From Chryseobacterium sp. Leaf180 (lineage in GTDB: Bacteria > Bacteroidota > Bacteroidia > Flavobacteriales > Weeksellaceae): a DNA stretch of 64,000 nt. The position numbers and the translations under genes were made by a program. The notes beneath the pieces are model-generated. The model worked only from the letters and a program-made list of their open reading frames with translations, did not search any database and had not been told where the DNA came from. Shown one piece after another: positions 7,795 to 15,134 of the stretch. How positions within the stretch are numbered: the first letter of the stretch is position 1; every line of letters starts with the position of its first letter. The stretch lies in the NCBI RefSeq assembly GCF_001424585.1, contig NZ_LMPJ01000011.1, forward strand, positions 80,197-144,196, in the 5' to 3' direction.

Positions 7795-9264
7795 ATGAAA
7801 TTAAGTTTAGCAATTGCTGCACTGGCGTTGGCTGTACCTACAGCAATGTCTGCGCAAGACTCAACAGCTGTTTCTAATGCAGAACGTTCTTCAACTTTTT
7901 CCTCAGGTTCTTCGAACGTTGCTCCATTCACTCAAGAATCAAAAAGATTTAATGACTGGGCAATATCAGTAGGTGCAGGCGTACCGATGATACAGTCTGC
8001 AGATCTTACTTCCATCAAAAACGGTAACGGAAAAAACCTTTTCGGTTATTCTGTTTACGCAAGTATTGACAAAGCAATTACCCACGCTTTCGGTATTAAT
8101 ATTCAGTACGACAGAGGAGAAACCAGACAGGGATGGTTTAATGCAAAAGACTTAGCGCCAACAAACGCTCCTGCTTTTCAACAGGTTGCAGGAAGAACTC
8201 AATATGATGCAATATCTGTTTTAGGAGACTTGAATTTTTCAAATCTTTTGAGAAGAGTTGATAACAAATCTCCATTCAGATGGGCCCTTCACGGATATGC
8301 GGGTGTAGGAACTCTTGCTTATAGAGCTTATCAGAAAGACGCGTCCTCACCTTACCAAAGACTGATGACAGAAATCAAGCCTTTCAGACTGAATTCATTA
8401 TTTGGTCAGGCTGGTGCAGGTTTAAAATACAAAATTAACAACAGATTAAATGTTGAAGGCCGTATCATGTATGTTGTAACCACAGACGATGAGTTTGACG
8501 GTGGCGGAAGACAGTACAGCGATATCAACAAGCGTGAAGATCAGATTTCTGATAACTTTATTAATGCTACGTTGGGTCTCTCTTTACAGCTTGGCAAACA
8601 TGAATCTCACTTAATGTGGCATGATCCATTGCAGGAACTTTATTATAAATTAGATGTATTGGCTGAAAGAAATCAGGATATCGAAGTTTGTAAAAAAGGT
8701 GATGTAGACAACGACGGCGTTTGCGACGACTGGGACAGACAGCTTGATACACCTGCCGGTGCAAGAGTTGACGGTGCTGGTGTAGCTTTGGATGCTGATC
8801 TAGACGGTGTGATTGATCTTTACGACAAATGTGTTACCGTTCCTGGTCCTGCTGAGAACAACGGTTGTCCTATGACTCCGGCTCCAACACCTGGAGGAGT
8901 TGTAGATGAAGTGGTGACAAACCTTGAAGGGATTGAGTTTGATTTTAATTCAGATAGAATCTTATCTTCAAACACACCAATTTTGAATAATGCAGTTGGT
9001 TATATCAATAAATCTGACGGCTCTGTGTACACGGTTATCGGTGCAACAGATACAAAAGGTTCTGACGAATACAACCAGAAACTTTCTGAAAGAAGAGCAA
9101 ACAGCGTGAAAAACTATTTGATTCAAAACGGTGTTAATGCTTCTAAACTTAACGCAGTAGGAAGAGGTGAAAAAGACCTTAAATATCCCGAGTGCGACCC
9201 GGCAGAGAAATGTGAAGAGTGGAAAAACAGAGCCAACAGAAGAGTTTACTTCGAGGTTAAGTAA
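7795..9264 (+). CDS. OmpA family outer membrane protein (barrel + TSP3 + OmpA domain)
   Basis: 489 aa. Signal peptide MKLSLAIAALALAVPTAMSAQ, barrel (about 50-275), TSP3-like DVDNDGVCDDWD and DLDGVIDLYDKC, a proline linker, then a complete OmpA C-domain (about 378-489) with GIEFDFNSD, ATDTKGSDEYNQKLSERRA (the TDxxG...N..LS..RA peptidoglycan-binding signature) and NRRVYFEV. The pair CDPAEKCEEW near the end is usual in flavobacterial forms. Anchors the outer membrane to peptidoglycan. Closely related to the preceding gene (same signal, RRVDN-SPFRWALHGY motif, HPS/HESHL-WHDPLQE motif), so a tandem duplication. Confidence 0.95.
   Translation: MKLSLAIAALALAVPTAMSAQDSTAVSNAERSSTFSSGSSNVAPFTQESKRFNDWAISVGAGVPMIQSADLTSIKNGNGKNLFGYSVYASIDKAITHAFGINIQYDRGETRQGWFNAKDLAPTNAPAFQQVAGRTQYDAISVLGDLNFSNLLRRVDNKSPFRWALHGYAGVGTLAYRAYQKDASSPYQRLMTEIKPFRLNSLFGQAGAGLKYKINNRLNVEGRIMYVVTTDDEFDGGGRQYSDINKREDQISDNFINATLGLSLQLGKHESHLMWHDPLQELYYKLDVLAERNQDIEVCKKGDVDNDGVCDDWDRQLDTPAGARVDGAGVALDADLDGVIDLYDKCVTVPGPAENNGCPMTPAPTPGGVVDEVVTNLEGIEFDFNSDRILSSNTPILNNAVGYINKSDGSVYTVIGATDTKGSDEYNQKLSERRANSVKNYLIQNGVNASKLNAVGRGEKDLKYPECDPAEKCEEWKNRANRRVYFEVK
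8713..8783 (+). repeat. 71-bp near-identical repeat, copy 2 (TSP3 region of second OmpA paralogue)
   Basis: Partner of 7555-7625 with 3 mismatches; recombination between the copies would fuse the first barrel to the OmpA domain. Confidence 0.85.
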
Positions 9265-9287
9265 AAAAACATTTTCAGATAAACTAA

Positions 9288-9313
9288 AGTCACGCATTGC
9301 GTGGCTTTTTTTA
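9288..9313 (+). terminator. Terminator after OmpA gene
   Basis: GTCACGC-ATT-GCGTGGC hairpin followed by a run of seven T, located just upstream of the recQ start. Confidence 0.85.
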
Positions 9314-9337
9314 TTGCCTTTTTCTTACATTTACTGT

Positions 9338-11239
9338 ATGATTTCTCTTCAGGATTTTCAGAAACTAAAATACGATACCCTAAAACATTTTTGGGGCTAC
9401 GATAGTTTCCGCGACGATCAGGAAGAAATTATCGACTCTACTTTATCTGCTAAAGATACACTTGTTCTTTTACCGACAGGTGCCGGAAAATCGCTCTGCT
9501 ACCAGCTTCCGGCATTACTAAAAGAAGGAGTTTGCCTTGTAATTTCTCCGCTTTTAGCGTTAATGAAAGATCAGGTTTTTCAGCTCAAATCAAGAGGTAT
9601 TGAAGCAGAATATCTAAGCAGCGAACTCGATGATTATGATGCTGAAGTTATTTATAACCGCTGCAAAGACGGTCTCACTAAACTTTTATATGTTTCACCC
9701 GAAAGACTTACAAACCGTTCTTTCATCGTTCAGATGGAAGAAATTCAGCTTTCTTTTATCGCGGTAGACGAAGCGCACTGTATTTCAGAATGGGGACAGG
9801 ATTTTCGTCCGAGTTATCAGAATATAAAAGACTTCAGAAAAAATCATCCACAAATTGCCTGCCTCGCGCTAACGGCAACTGCGACTCCAAAAGTTTTAGA
9901 AGAAATAAAATCAAAACTTGATCTGAAAAATCCTGCAGTATTTCAGAAGAGTTTTAAGCGAAGCAACATTAAAATTTTTAGTGAAAAAGTCAGCGATAAA
10001 TACCAGCGGATTTTTAATATTTTAAAATACACCAAAGATTCGGGGATCATCTACGTGAGATCACGGAAAGATGCTGAGCAGCTTACTGCATTTCTGCACA
10101 AAAATAATCTTTCGCACGTCGATTATTTCCACGCCGGACTTACCGTAAAAGAGAAAAACTTCCGTCAGAATACCTGGAAAAACAGCGACAGTCATGTTCT
10201 TATTTCGACAAACGCTTTTGGGATGGGCATTGACAAAGAAAATGTGCGTTTTGTGATTCACTTTTCGCCTTCGCCTTCGATTGAAAACTATTATCAGGAA
10301 ATTGGCCGTGGCGGTCGTGATGGACTTCCCAGTTTTGCGTTTCTGCTCTGGAATGAACAGGAACTTTCTGATTTTGAACAGATTTTAAAAAATCAGATCC
10401 CGAATAAAAAAGAATATCAGAAAATCATCTCCTACATCTACTCTGCATTTCAGGTTGCCGATTTTGAACTTCCGGAAAAAACTTTTCAGATCAACCTCAC
10501 CAGCGTTCAGAATTTTACAAAACTTTCTTTAGCGAAGATCAAAAATGTGATGAATTTTCTTCACACACAAGAAATTATTTATCTGAACAGCAACAAAAGT
10601 CTTTCGTCGGTTCAATTGATGATGCAGCCAGAAGAAATCGATCAACTTCCCGCAAAAGATGCGCATTTTCTTGAATTTCTGCTGCGTACGATTTCAGGAT
10701 TGTCGACACATCGTGTCTCATTCAGTGAACAATATGTAAGCGGAAAAACCGGGATCAGCGCTCATCTGATCAAAGAAAAGATCAAAGAAATGCAGAAGAA
10801 AAACTATGTGGAATATATCGACGGCGCACTGACAAGCATTAAGTTTCTGAAACCGCGTGACGAAAGAACTTTGCATAATTTCTACTGGAATGTCTTCGAG
10901 CAGATTCAAAAAAATAAAATACAAAAGTGGGAAGAAATGAGATTCTACACCGAAGACACGCAGTACTGCAAAATGCGTTTGATTCTGGCGTATTTTGGTG
11001 AAAAGAAATCTAAGAACTGCGGAAAATGTACCGTCTGCGAAAAAAACAAACAGTCACTTTTCGGCAATAATGTAAGCGATGAGATTTTAAAAGTCTTATC
11101 TAAAAATGCGGCTACAATCGAAGAAATTTCTATTTTGCTGCATTTTCATTCCAAAGAAAACATTTTAGAAAACCTTATTTTCCTGCTCGATTCCGGTAAG
11201 GTAAAAATGCTGAATTTCCGTACGTACGCTTTGACGTAA
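9338..11239 (+). CDS. recQ: ATP-dependent DNA helicase RecQ family
   Basis: 633 aa from the ATG at 9338; the frame is open upstream through the OmpA gene and terminator, which is not coding for this protein. 3'-5' helicase in recombination and fork repair. Walker A LPTGAGKS (around 45-52), DEAH box D144-H147, motif VI GRGGRDG. The RecQ zinc site is complete: one Cys in QYC and the cluster C561, C564, C567. After the zinc module the protein has about 65 residues resembling a winged helix, but I see no HRDC domain. Starts 25 nt after the terminator hairpin. Confidence 0.93.
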   Translation: MISLQDFQKLKYDTLKHFWGYDSFRDDQEEIIDSTLSAKDTLVLLPTGAGKSLCYQLPALLKEGVCLVISPLLALMKDQVFQLKSRGIEAEYLSSELDDYDAEVIYNRCKDGLTKLLYVSPERLTNRSFIVQMEEIQLSFIAVDEAHCISEWGQDFRPSYQNIKDFRKNHPQIACLALTATATPKVLEEIKSKLDLKNPAVFQKSFKRSNIKIFSEKVSDKYQRIFNILKYTKDSGIIYVRSRKDAEQLTAFLHKNNLSHVDYFHAGLTVKEKNFRQNTWKNSDSHVLISTNAFGMGIDKENVRFVIHFSPSPSIENYYQEIGRGGRDGLPSFAFLLWNEQELSDFEQILKNQIPNKKEYQKIISYIYSAFQVADFELPEKTFQINLTSVQNFTKLSLAKIKNVMNFLHTQEIIYLNSNKSLSSVQLMMQPEEIDQLPAKDAHFLEFLLRTISGLSTHRVSFSEQYVSGKTGISAHLIKEKIKEMQKKNYVEYIDGALTSIKFLKPRDERTLHNFYWNVFEQIQKNKIQKWEEMRFYTEDTQYCKMRLILAYFGEKKSKNCGKCTVCEKNKQSLFGNNVSDEILKVLSKNAATIEEISILLHFHSKENILENLIFLLDSGKVKMLNFRTYALT

Positions 11240-11308
11240 ATTGCTATAACCTTCTTTTAAAATTAAAAACTTAGCGGTAAAGGTTCATAAAAACAAAATC
11301 CTGTTTTT

Positions 11309-11316
11309 TATCTTTG
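11309..11316 (+). promoter_or_regulatory. -7 box of fmt promoter (TATCTTTG)
   Basis: TATCTTTG-CGGT-ATG: exact consensus 4 nt before the fmt start codon; predicts a leaderless or nearly leaderless mRNA. Confidence 0.7.
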
Positions 11317-11320
11317 CGGT

Positions 11321-12268
11321 ATGAAATCTTTAAAAGTCGTTTTCTTCGGTACGCCGGAGTTTGCCAAAACTTCGCTGCAGGCCATTCATGAATCTTTACA
11401 CAACGTCGTTGGTGTCGTTACGGTTGCTGATAAAGCAAGCGGTCGTGGTCAAAAAGTGAATCAGTCACCCGTAAAAATATACGCTGCTGAAAATAATCTT
11501 ACTGTTTTTCAGCCCGAAAAACTGAGAAATCCTGAATTTTTAGAAGAAATAAAAAATCTCAAGGCAGATGTTTTTGTCGTTGTTGCATTTCGAATGATGC
11601 CAAAAATTTTATTTGAAATGCCAAAAATGGGAACTTTCAATCTTCATGCTTCACTTTTACCTGATTATCGCGGTGCGGCGCCGATCAATTTCGCAGTTAT
11701 TAACGGAGAGAAAAAGACAGGCGCAACAACGTTTTTTATCAACGAAAAGATTGACGAAGGAAACATTTTGCTGCAGGAAGAAATCGAGATTTTACCTGAC
11801 GAAAACGCGGGACATCTGCACGACAGACTCATGGAAATGGGCGCAGAACTCGTTGTAAAAACACTGGACGGATTATCGGAAAATTCAATTACAGAAAAAC
11901 CTCAGCCGGAAGTTGCTGAGCCAAAAAATGCTTTTAAAATCTTTAAAGAAGATACAAAAATCGATTGGCAAAAATCAGGAAAAGCCGTTCATCAGTTTAT
12001 TCTCGGCATGTCGCCTTATCCGGCTGCATTTACTGTTTTAAAAATCGGTGAAGACGAAAAAACGCTGAAAATCTTTAACGGAAAGTTTGAGGAATCTTCG
12101 CATCAAAAAACGTTAGGAAGTCTTGAGATTTCAAAAAACGGTTTTAAAATATTTACGAAAGACGGTTTTTACTCGCCAACCGAACTTCAGCTGGAAGGCA
12201 AAAAAAGAATGAATATCAAAGATTTCCTGAACGGTTTCAGAAATTTTGACGAAATAAAAATGGCCTGA
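11321..12268 (+). CDS. fmt: Methionyl-tRNA formyltransferase
   Basis: 315 aa, normal length. Formylates Met-tRNAi using 10-formyl-tetrahydrofolate for translation initiation. N-terminal Rossmann domain begins MKSLKVVFFGTPEFAKTSLQ; the catalytic segment contains FNLHASLLPDYRGAAPINFA (catalytic Asn-His and the SLLPxxRGAAPI signature). The C-terminal OB-like tRNA-binding domain starts near residue 205 with the typical FGMSPYPAAFT-type motif (here ILGMSPYPAAFT). No def gene adjacent, unlike E. coli. Has its own -7 box and a terminator that overlaps its stop codon. Confidence 0.97.
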   Translation: MKSLKVVFFGTPEFAKTSLQAIHESLHNVVGVVTVADKASGRGQKVNQSPVKIYAAENNLTVFQPEKLRNPEFLEEIKNLKADVFVVVAFRMMPKILFEMPKMGTFNLHASLLPDYRGAAPINFAVINGEKKTGATTFFINEKIDEGNILLQEEIEILPDENAGHLHDRLMEMGAELVVKTLDGLSENSITEKPQPEVAEPKNAFKIFKEDTKIDWQKSGKAVHQFILGMSPYPAAFTVLKIGEDEKTLKIFNGKFEESSHQKTLGSLEISKNGFKIFTKDGFYSPTELQLEGKKRMNIKDFLNGFRNFDEIKMA

Positions 12269-12288
12269 GTAAATCAAGCCATTTTTTA
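12257..12288 (+). terminator. Terminator overlapping the fmt stop codon
   Basis: AAAATGGC ... GCCATTTT stem with the TGA stop inside the 13-nt loop, followed by a T-run. Confidence 0.7.
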
Positions 12289-12298
12289 TTTTTTAAGT

Positions 12299-12391
12299 CA
12301 ACTGTAAATTTTCTAAAAAGTCAATTCAAGACTTTATCAATTTAAAAAATTTAAAAATTCACTTTCAAGCAAAATTGATAATTTACAATTG
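12299..12391. repeat. Imperfect inverted repeat between fmt and ribB
   Basis: 15-nt arms at 12299-12313 (CAACTGTAAATTTTC) and 12377-12391, complementary at 13 of 15 positions, about 63 nt apart, in the convergent intergenic gap. No gene inside. Could be chance in AT-rich DNA or a small-element relic. Confidence 0.35.
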
Positions 12392-12395
12392 ATTT

Positions 12396-13517
12396 TTAAA
12401 GCTGAACCATTTCAACAACTTCTACATCGTAGCCGCCAACCTGCGGTTTCACATCCGGATTCTGCGTGATGACTTTAAATTTATTGATTCCTAAATTCTT
12501 TAAAATCTGCGTTCCAATTCCATAATCTCTGTAATTGAAAGATGCCGTCGGATGTTTTTGCTGTCCGTCCTGGAAATTCAGAAATTGCTGAAGTTTTCTT
12601 AAAGTATTTTCAGAATTCGAAACATTATTAATGAAGATAATCGCACCTTTTCCCGCTTCGTTGATCATGTTTGTCACTTTTTCAAGCTGTGGTTTTTCAC
12701 CATTGCTCAGTCTCGTTAAAACATCAAAATAAGAATCTGAAGACTGTACACGAACCAAAACCGGTTCATCGGTCGTCCACGAACCTTTCGTCAAAGCAAA
12801 ATGAACCTGATCATTTGAAGTTTCTCTAAAAGCCAGGAAATCGAATTCACCAAAAGCAGTTTTTACTTTTCTCTCTTCAATACGGTCGATCAGATTTCCT
12901 TTTTTCAGCTGGTAATGAATCAAATCTTCGATAGAAATAATTTTCATATCATGTTTCTGCGCAAGAATCATCAGTTCCGGCAAACGTGACATGCTGCCGT
13001 CTTCGTTCATGATTTCGCAGATTACACCGCCTTCTTTTAAACCTGCCAAACACGTCAGATCAATCGCAGCTTCTGTGTGGCCGGCTCTTTTCAAAACACC
13101 ACCTTTCTTCGCACGAAGCGGAAAAATGTGTCCCGGACGCATAAAATCTGAAGGTTTTGAATTTTCATCCATCAAAGCTAAAATCGTTTTTGCTCGGTCG
13201 CTGGCAGAAATTCCGGTAGAAGTTCCGTTGCCCAAAAGGTCTACAGAAACCGTAAACGCAGTTTCTTTCGGATCGCTGCTTCGGCTTACCATAATTTCTA
13301 GGCCAAGCTCGTCACATCTCTTCTCGGGAAGCGGCAGACAGATCAAACCTCTGCCGTGATATGCCATAAAGTTGATCAGTTCCGGCGTTACAAGTTCTGC
13401 AGCACAAAGAAAGTCACCTTCATTCTCACGGTCTTCGTCATCAACTACGATGATCATTTTCCCGTTTTTCAGGTCTTCAATGGCTTCCGGAATGGTATTT
13501 AACTTTATATCTGACAT
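12396..13517 (-). CDS. ribB: 3,4-dihydroxy-2-butanone-4-phosphate synthase with degenerate GTP cyclohydrolase II-like domain
   Basis: 373 aa from the ATG at 13517 (an upstream in-frame start was rejected). The N-terminal RibB domain (about 1-205) is intact: DDEDRENEGD, HGRGLICLPL, TGISASDRAKT, RPGHIFPLRA, RAGHTEAAIDL. It turns ribulose 5-phosphate into the four-carbon riboflavin precursor. The C-terminal half aligns with RibA (DYGIGTQILKNLGI, NPDVKPQVGGYDVEV near the end), but where RibA has the zinc site CLTGDVFGSxRCDC this protein has VQSSDSYFDVLTRLSNGEK with no cysteine, and the GRGIGL motif is also missing. So only the butanone-phosphate reaction is expected here; a separate ribA should exist elsewhere. 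Confidence 0.93.
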   Translation of the reverse strand: MSDIKLNTIPEAIEDLKNGKMIIVVDDEDRENEGDFLCAAELVTPELINFMAYHGRGLICLPLPEKRCDELGLEIMVSRSSDPKETAFTVSVDLLGNGTSTGISASDRAKTILALMDENSKPSDFMRPGHIFPLRAKKGGVLKRAGHTEAAIDLTCLAGLKEGGVICEIMNEDGSMSRLPELMILAQKHDMKIISIEDLIHYQLKKGNLIDRIEERKVKTAFGEFDFLAFRETSNDQVHFALTKGSWTTDEPVLVRVQSSDSYFDVLTRLSNGEKPQLEKVTNMINEAGKGAIIFINNVSNSENTLRKLQQFLNFQDGQQKHPTASFNYRDYGIGTQILKNLGINKFKVITQNPDVKPQVGGYDVEVVEMVQL

Positions 13518-13534
13518 ATTAAATTTAATTTTCG

Positions 13535-13542
13535 CAAAGATA
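13535..13542 (-). promoter_or_regulatory. -7 box of ribB promoter (TATCTTTG)
   Basis: Exact consensus on the minus strand, 17 nt upstream of the ribB ATG; leader of about 10 nt. No FMN riboswitch is seen in this short leader. The box overlaps no gene: the next gene ends at 13572. Confidence 0.65.
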
Positions 13543-13571
13543 ATTATAATAAAAGCATTCAGCAATTATCT

Positions 13572-14585
13572 CTATACTTTATTGCTTTCGAAAGCGCGCT
13601 GCGCCGCCTGTTTCATTATTTTGTAGGAATTTAATCTTTTCTGATGATCGTAAACGTGGGATGTTATCATCAATTCGTCAGCCTGATACAGCTCCTGAAA
13701 ATCTGAAAGTTTCTCTGCGATCTCATTTTCGTCACCGATAAAACTGAATTTCAGCATTTTTAAAACCATGGCTTTTTCCATTGGATTCCAGATGTCATCC
13801 ATATCTTCAACAGGTTTTGGGAAAGGCTTTCTATCGTTTCTGATGATGTTGATAAATGCCTGAAATAAAGTCGTAGCAAGAAAATGTGCTTCCTCAGAAG
13901 TTTCAGCAGCTATAGCATTGACACAGGCAATAATGTGCGGTTTTGTCAAATATTTTGAAGGCTCAAAATGCTGACGGTAAATCTGAAAAGCCATTTCCAT
14001 CTGTTCGGGTGCAAAATGTCCTGCAAAAGCATACGGCAGGCCTAATTCAGCAGCAAGCCACGCGCTGTCGGTACTTGAACCTAAAATATATAATGGAATA
14101 TCTAAACCTTCACCAGGAATCGCACGAACCGGCGCACTCGAATTTTCTTTAGAAAAATACTGCTGCAATTCTGAAATCTGTTTTGGAAACTGTGAATTAA
14201 TGGACATAATATTTCTGCCAAGCGCTTTCGCCGTCAAACCGTCAGTTCCAGGCGCGCGGCCAATTCCCAAATCAATCCGTCCCGGAAAAAGCGACTCCAG
14301 TGTTCCAAACTGCTCGGCAATCGTCAGCGAACTGTGATTTGGAAGCATAATTCCCCCAGATCCCACTCTGATTTTTTTTGTTCCGTTGGCAATAAAACCA
14401 ATCAAAACTGAAGTGGCAGAACTGGCGATGCTTTCCATATTATGATGCTCGGCGAGCCAGAATCTTTTATAATCTAAATTTTCTGCAAAATTCGCCAGCG
14501 AAAGACTGTCTTGAAATGTATCGTGAATGGTTTTTCCAGCCTTCACAGGCGCAAGATCAAGCACAGATAAATTAAAATTTTTCAT
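13572..14585 (-). CDS. LLM class flavin-dependent oxidoreductase (luciferase-like monooxygenase)
   Basis: 337 aa. TIM-barrel flavin enzyme of the bacterial luciferase superfamily, closest in look to the YhbW/MsnO8 subgroup. Begins MKNFNLSVLDLAPVKAGKT; shows RFWLAEHHNMESIASS, RVGSGGIMLPNHSSL and LFPGRIDLGIGRAPGTDG, all hallmark motifs of this subgroup. The substrate is unknown. Lies upstream of ribB on the same strand with 54 nt between; each has its own -7 box, so they may be independent, though a flavin enzyme beside a riboflavin gene is suggestive. Confidence 0.93.
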   Translation of the reverse strand: MKNFNLSVLDLAPVKAGKTIHDTFQDSLSLANFAENLDYKRFWLAEHHNMESIASSATSVLIGFIANGTKKIRVGSGGIMLPNHSSLTIAEQFGTLESLFPGRIDLGIGRAPGTDGLTAKALGRNIMSINSQFPKQISELQQYFSKENSSAPVRAIPGEGLDIPLYILGSSTDSAWLAAELGLPYAFAGHFAPEQMEMAFQIYRQHFEPSKYLTKPHIIACVNAIAAETSEEAHFLATTLFQAFINIIRNDRKPFPKPVEDMDDIWNPMEKAMVLKMLKFSFIGDENEIAEKLSDFQELYQADELMITSHVYDHQKRLNSYKIMKQAAQRAFESNKV

Positions 14586-14589
14586 ACTG

Positions 14590-14597
14590 CAAATTTA
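14590..14597 (-). promoter_or_regulatory. -7 box of LLM oxidoreductase promoter (TAAATTTG)
   Basis: TAAATTTG-CAGT-ATG on the minus strand: exact consensus 4 nt before the start codon, almost the same string as at panD. Confidence 0.7.
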
Positions 14598-14699
14598 AAC
14601 CAACCAATTTAGAATAATTGTAAATTGCCATTGATCTGATGTATAGTCTGGCTTCGGCAAACTCTATCAAGCTAAATTCATTTAAAACATTAATACATT

Positions 14700-15131
14700 A
14701 TGAAAAAAATTTATTCTCTTTTATTTTTATTACTTCTTTTAAATGCCTGCTCCTTTAATCAAAGCTTTGTAAACAGGGAAGCAGATAAAGACGAAGCAAA
14801 AAATGTCTCTGACAAATACTACTGGAAATGGTTTACGGAAGTAACAAAGACAATCTTCACAATCTTTTCAGTAAAAAGTTTTTTGAGTGACCGGCAAAGA
14901 AGAACTGGATATATTATTAACAAAGTACAGCAGGAAAAAGGTGTAATTAAAGGTTACGAGTTGGCTAGTTGGGAAACTCTGGTCGTGAAAGGTACAAATC
15001 CCAAAAACGAATATGTATTGAAATATGACGTTCAACGCGAACTTGGTGTTACCCATGAAACAGTTTCAATGACCAAAGAAAACGTAGAAATAAAAATTGT
15101 CGGCTATAACATTAATATACCAGAAAAATAA
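14700..15131 (+). CDS. Hypothetical lipoprotein
   Basis: 143 aa. Lipoprotein signal MKKIYSLLFLLLLLNAC with the acylated Cys at residue 17 (lipobox LLNAC), followed by Ser-Phe, so likely sorted to the outer membrane or its periplasmic face. The rest is polar with a short hydrophobic stretch (TIFTIFSVKSF, about 51-61) and a beta-rich C-terminal half. I do not recognise the family. Placed between the LLM oxidoreductase (divergent) and the PIF1-like helicase (convergent, 3 nt between the stop codons); no operon partner. Confidence 0.75.
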   Translation: MKKIYSLLFLLLLLNACSFNQSFVNREADKDEAKNVSDKYYWKWFTEVTKTIFTIFSVKSFLSDRQRRTGYIINKVQQEKGVIKGYELASWETLVVKGTNPKNEYVLKYDVQRELGVTHETVSMTKENVEIKIVGYNINIPEK

Positions 15132-15134
15132 ACG

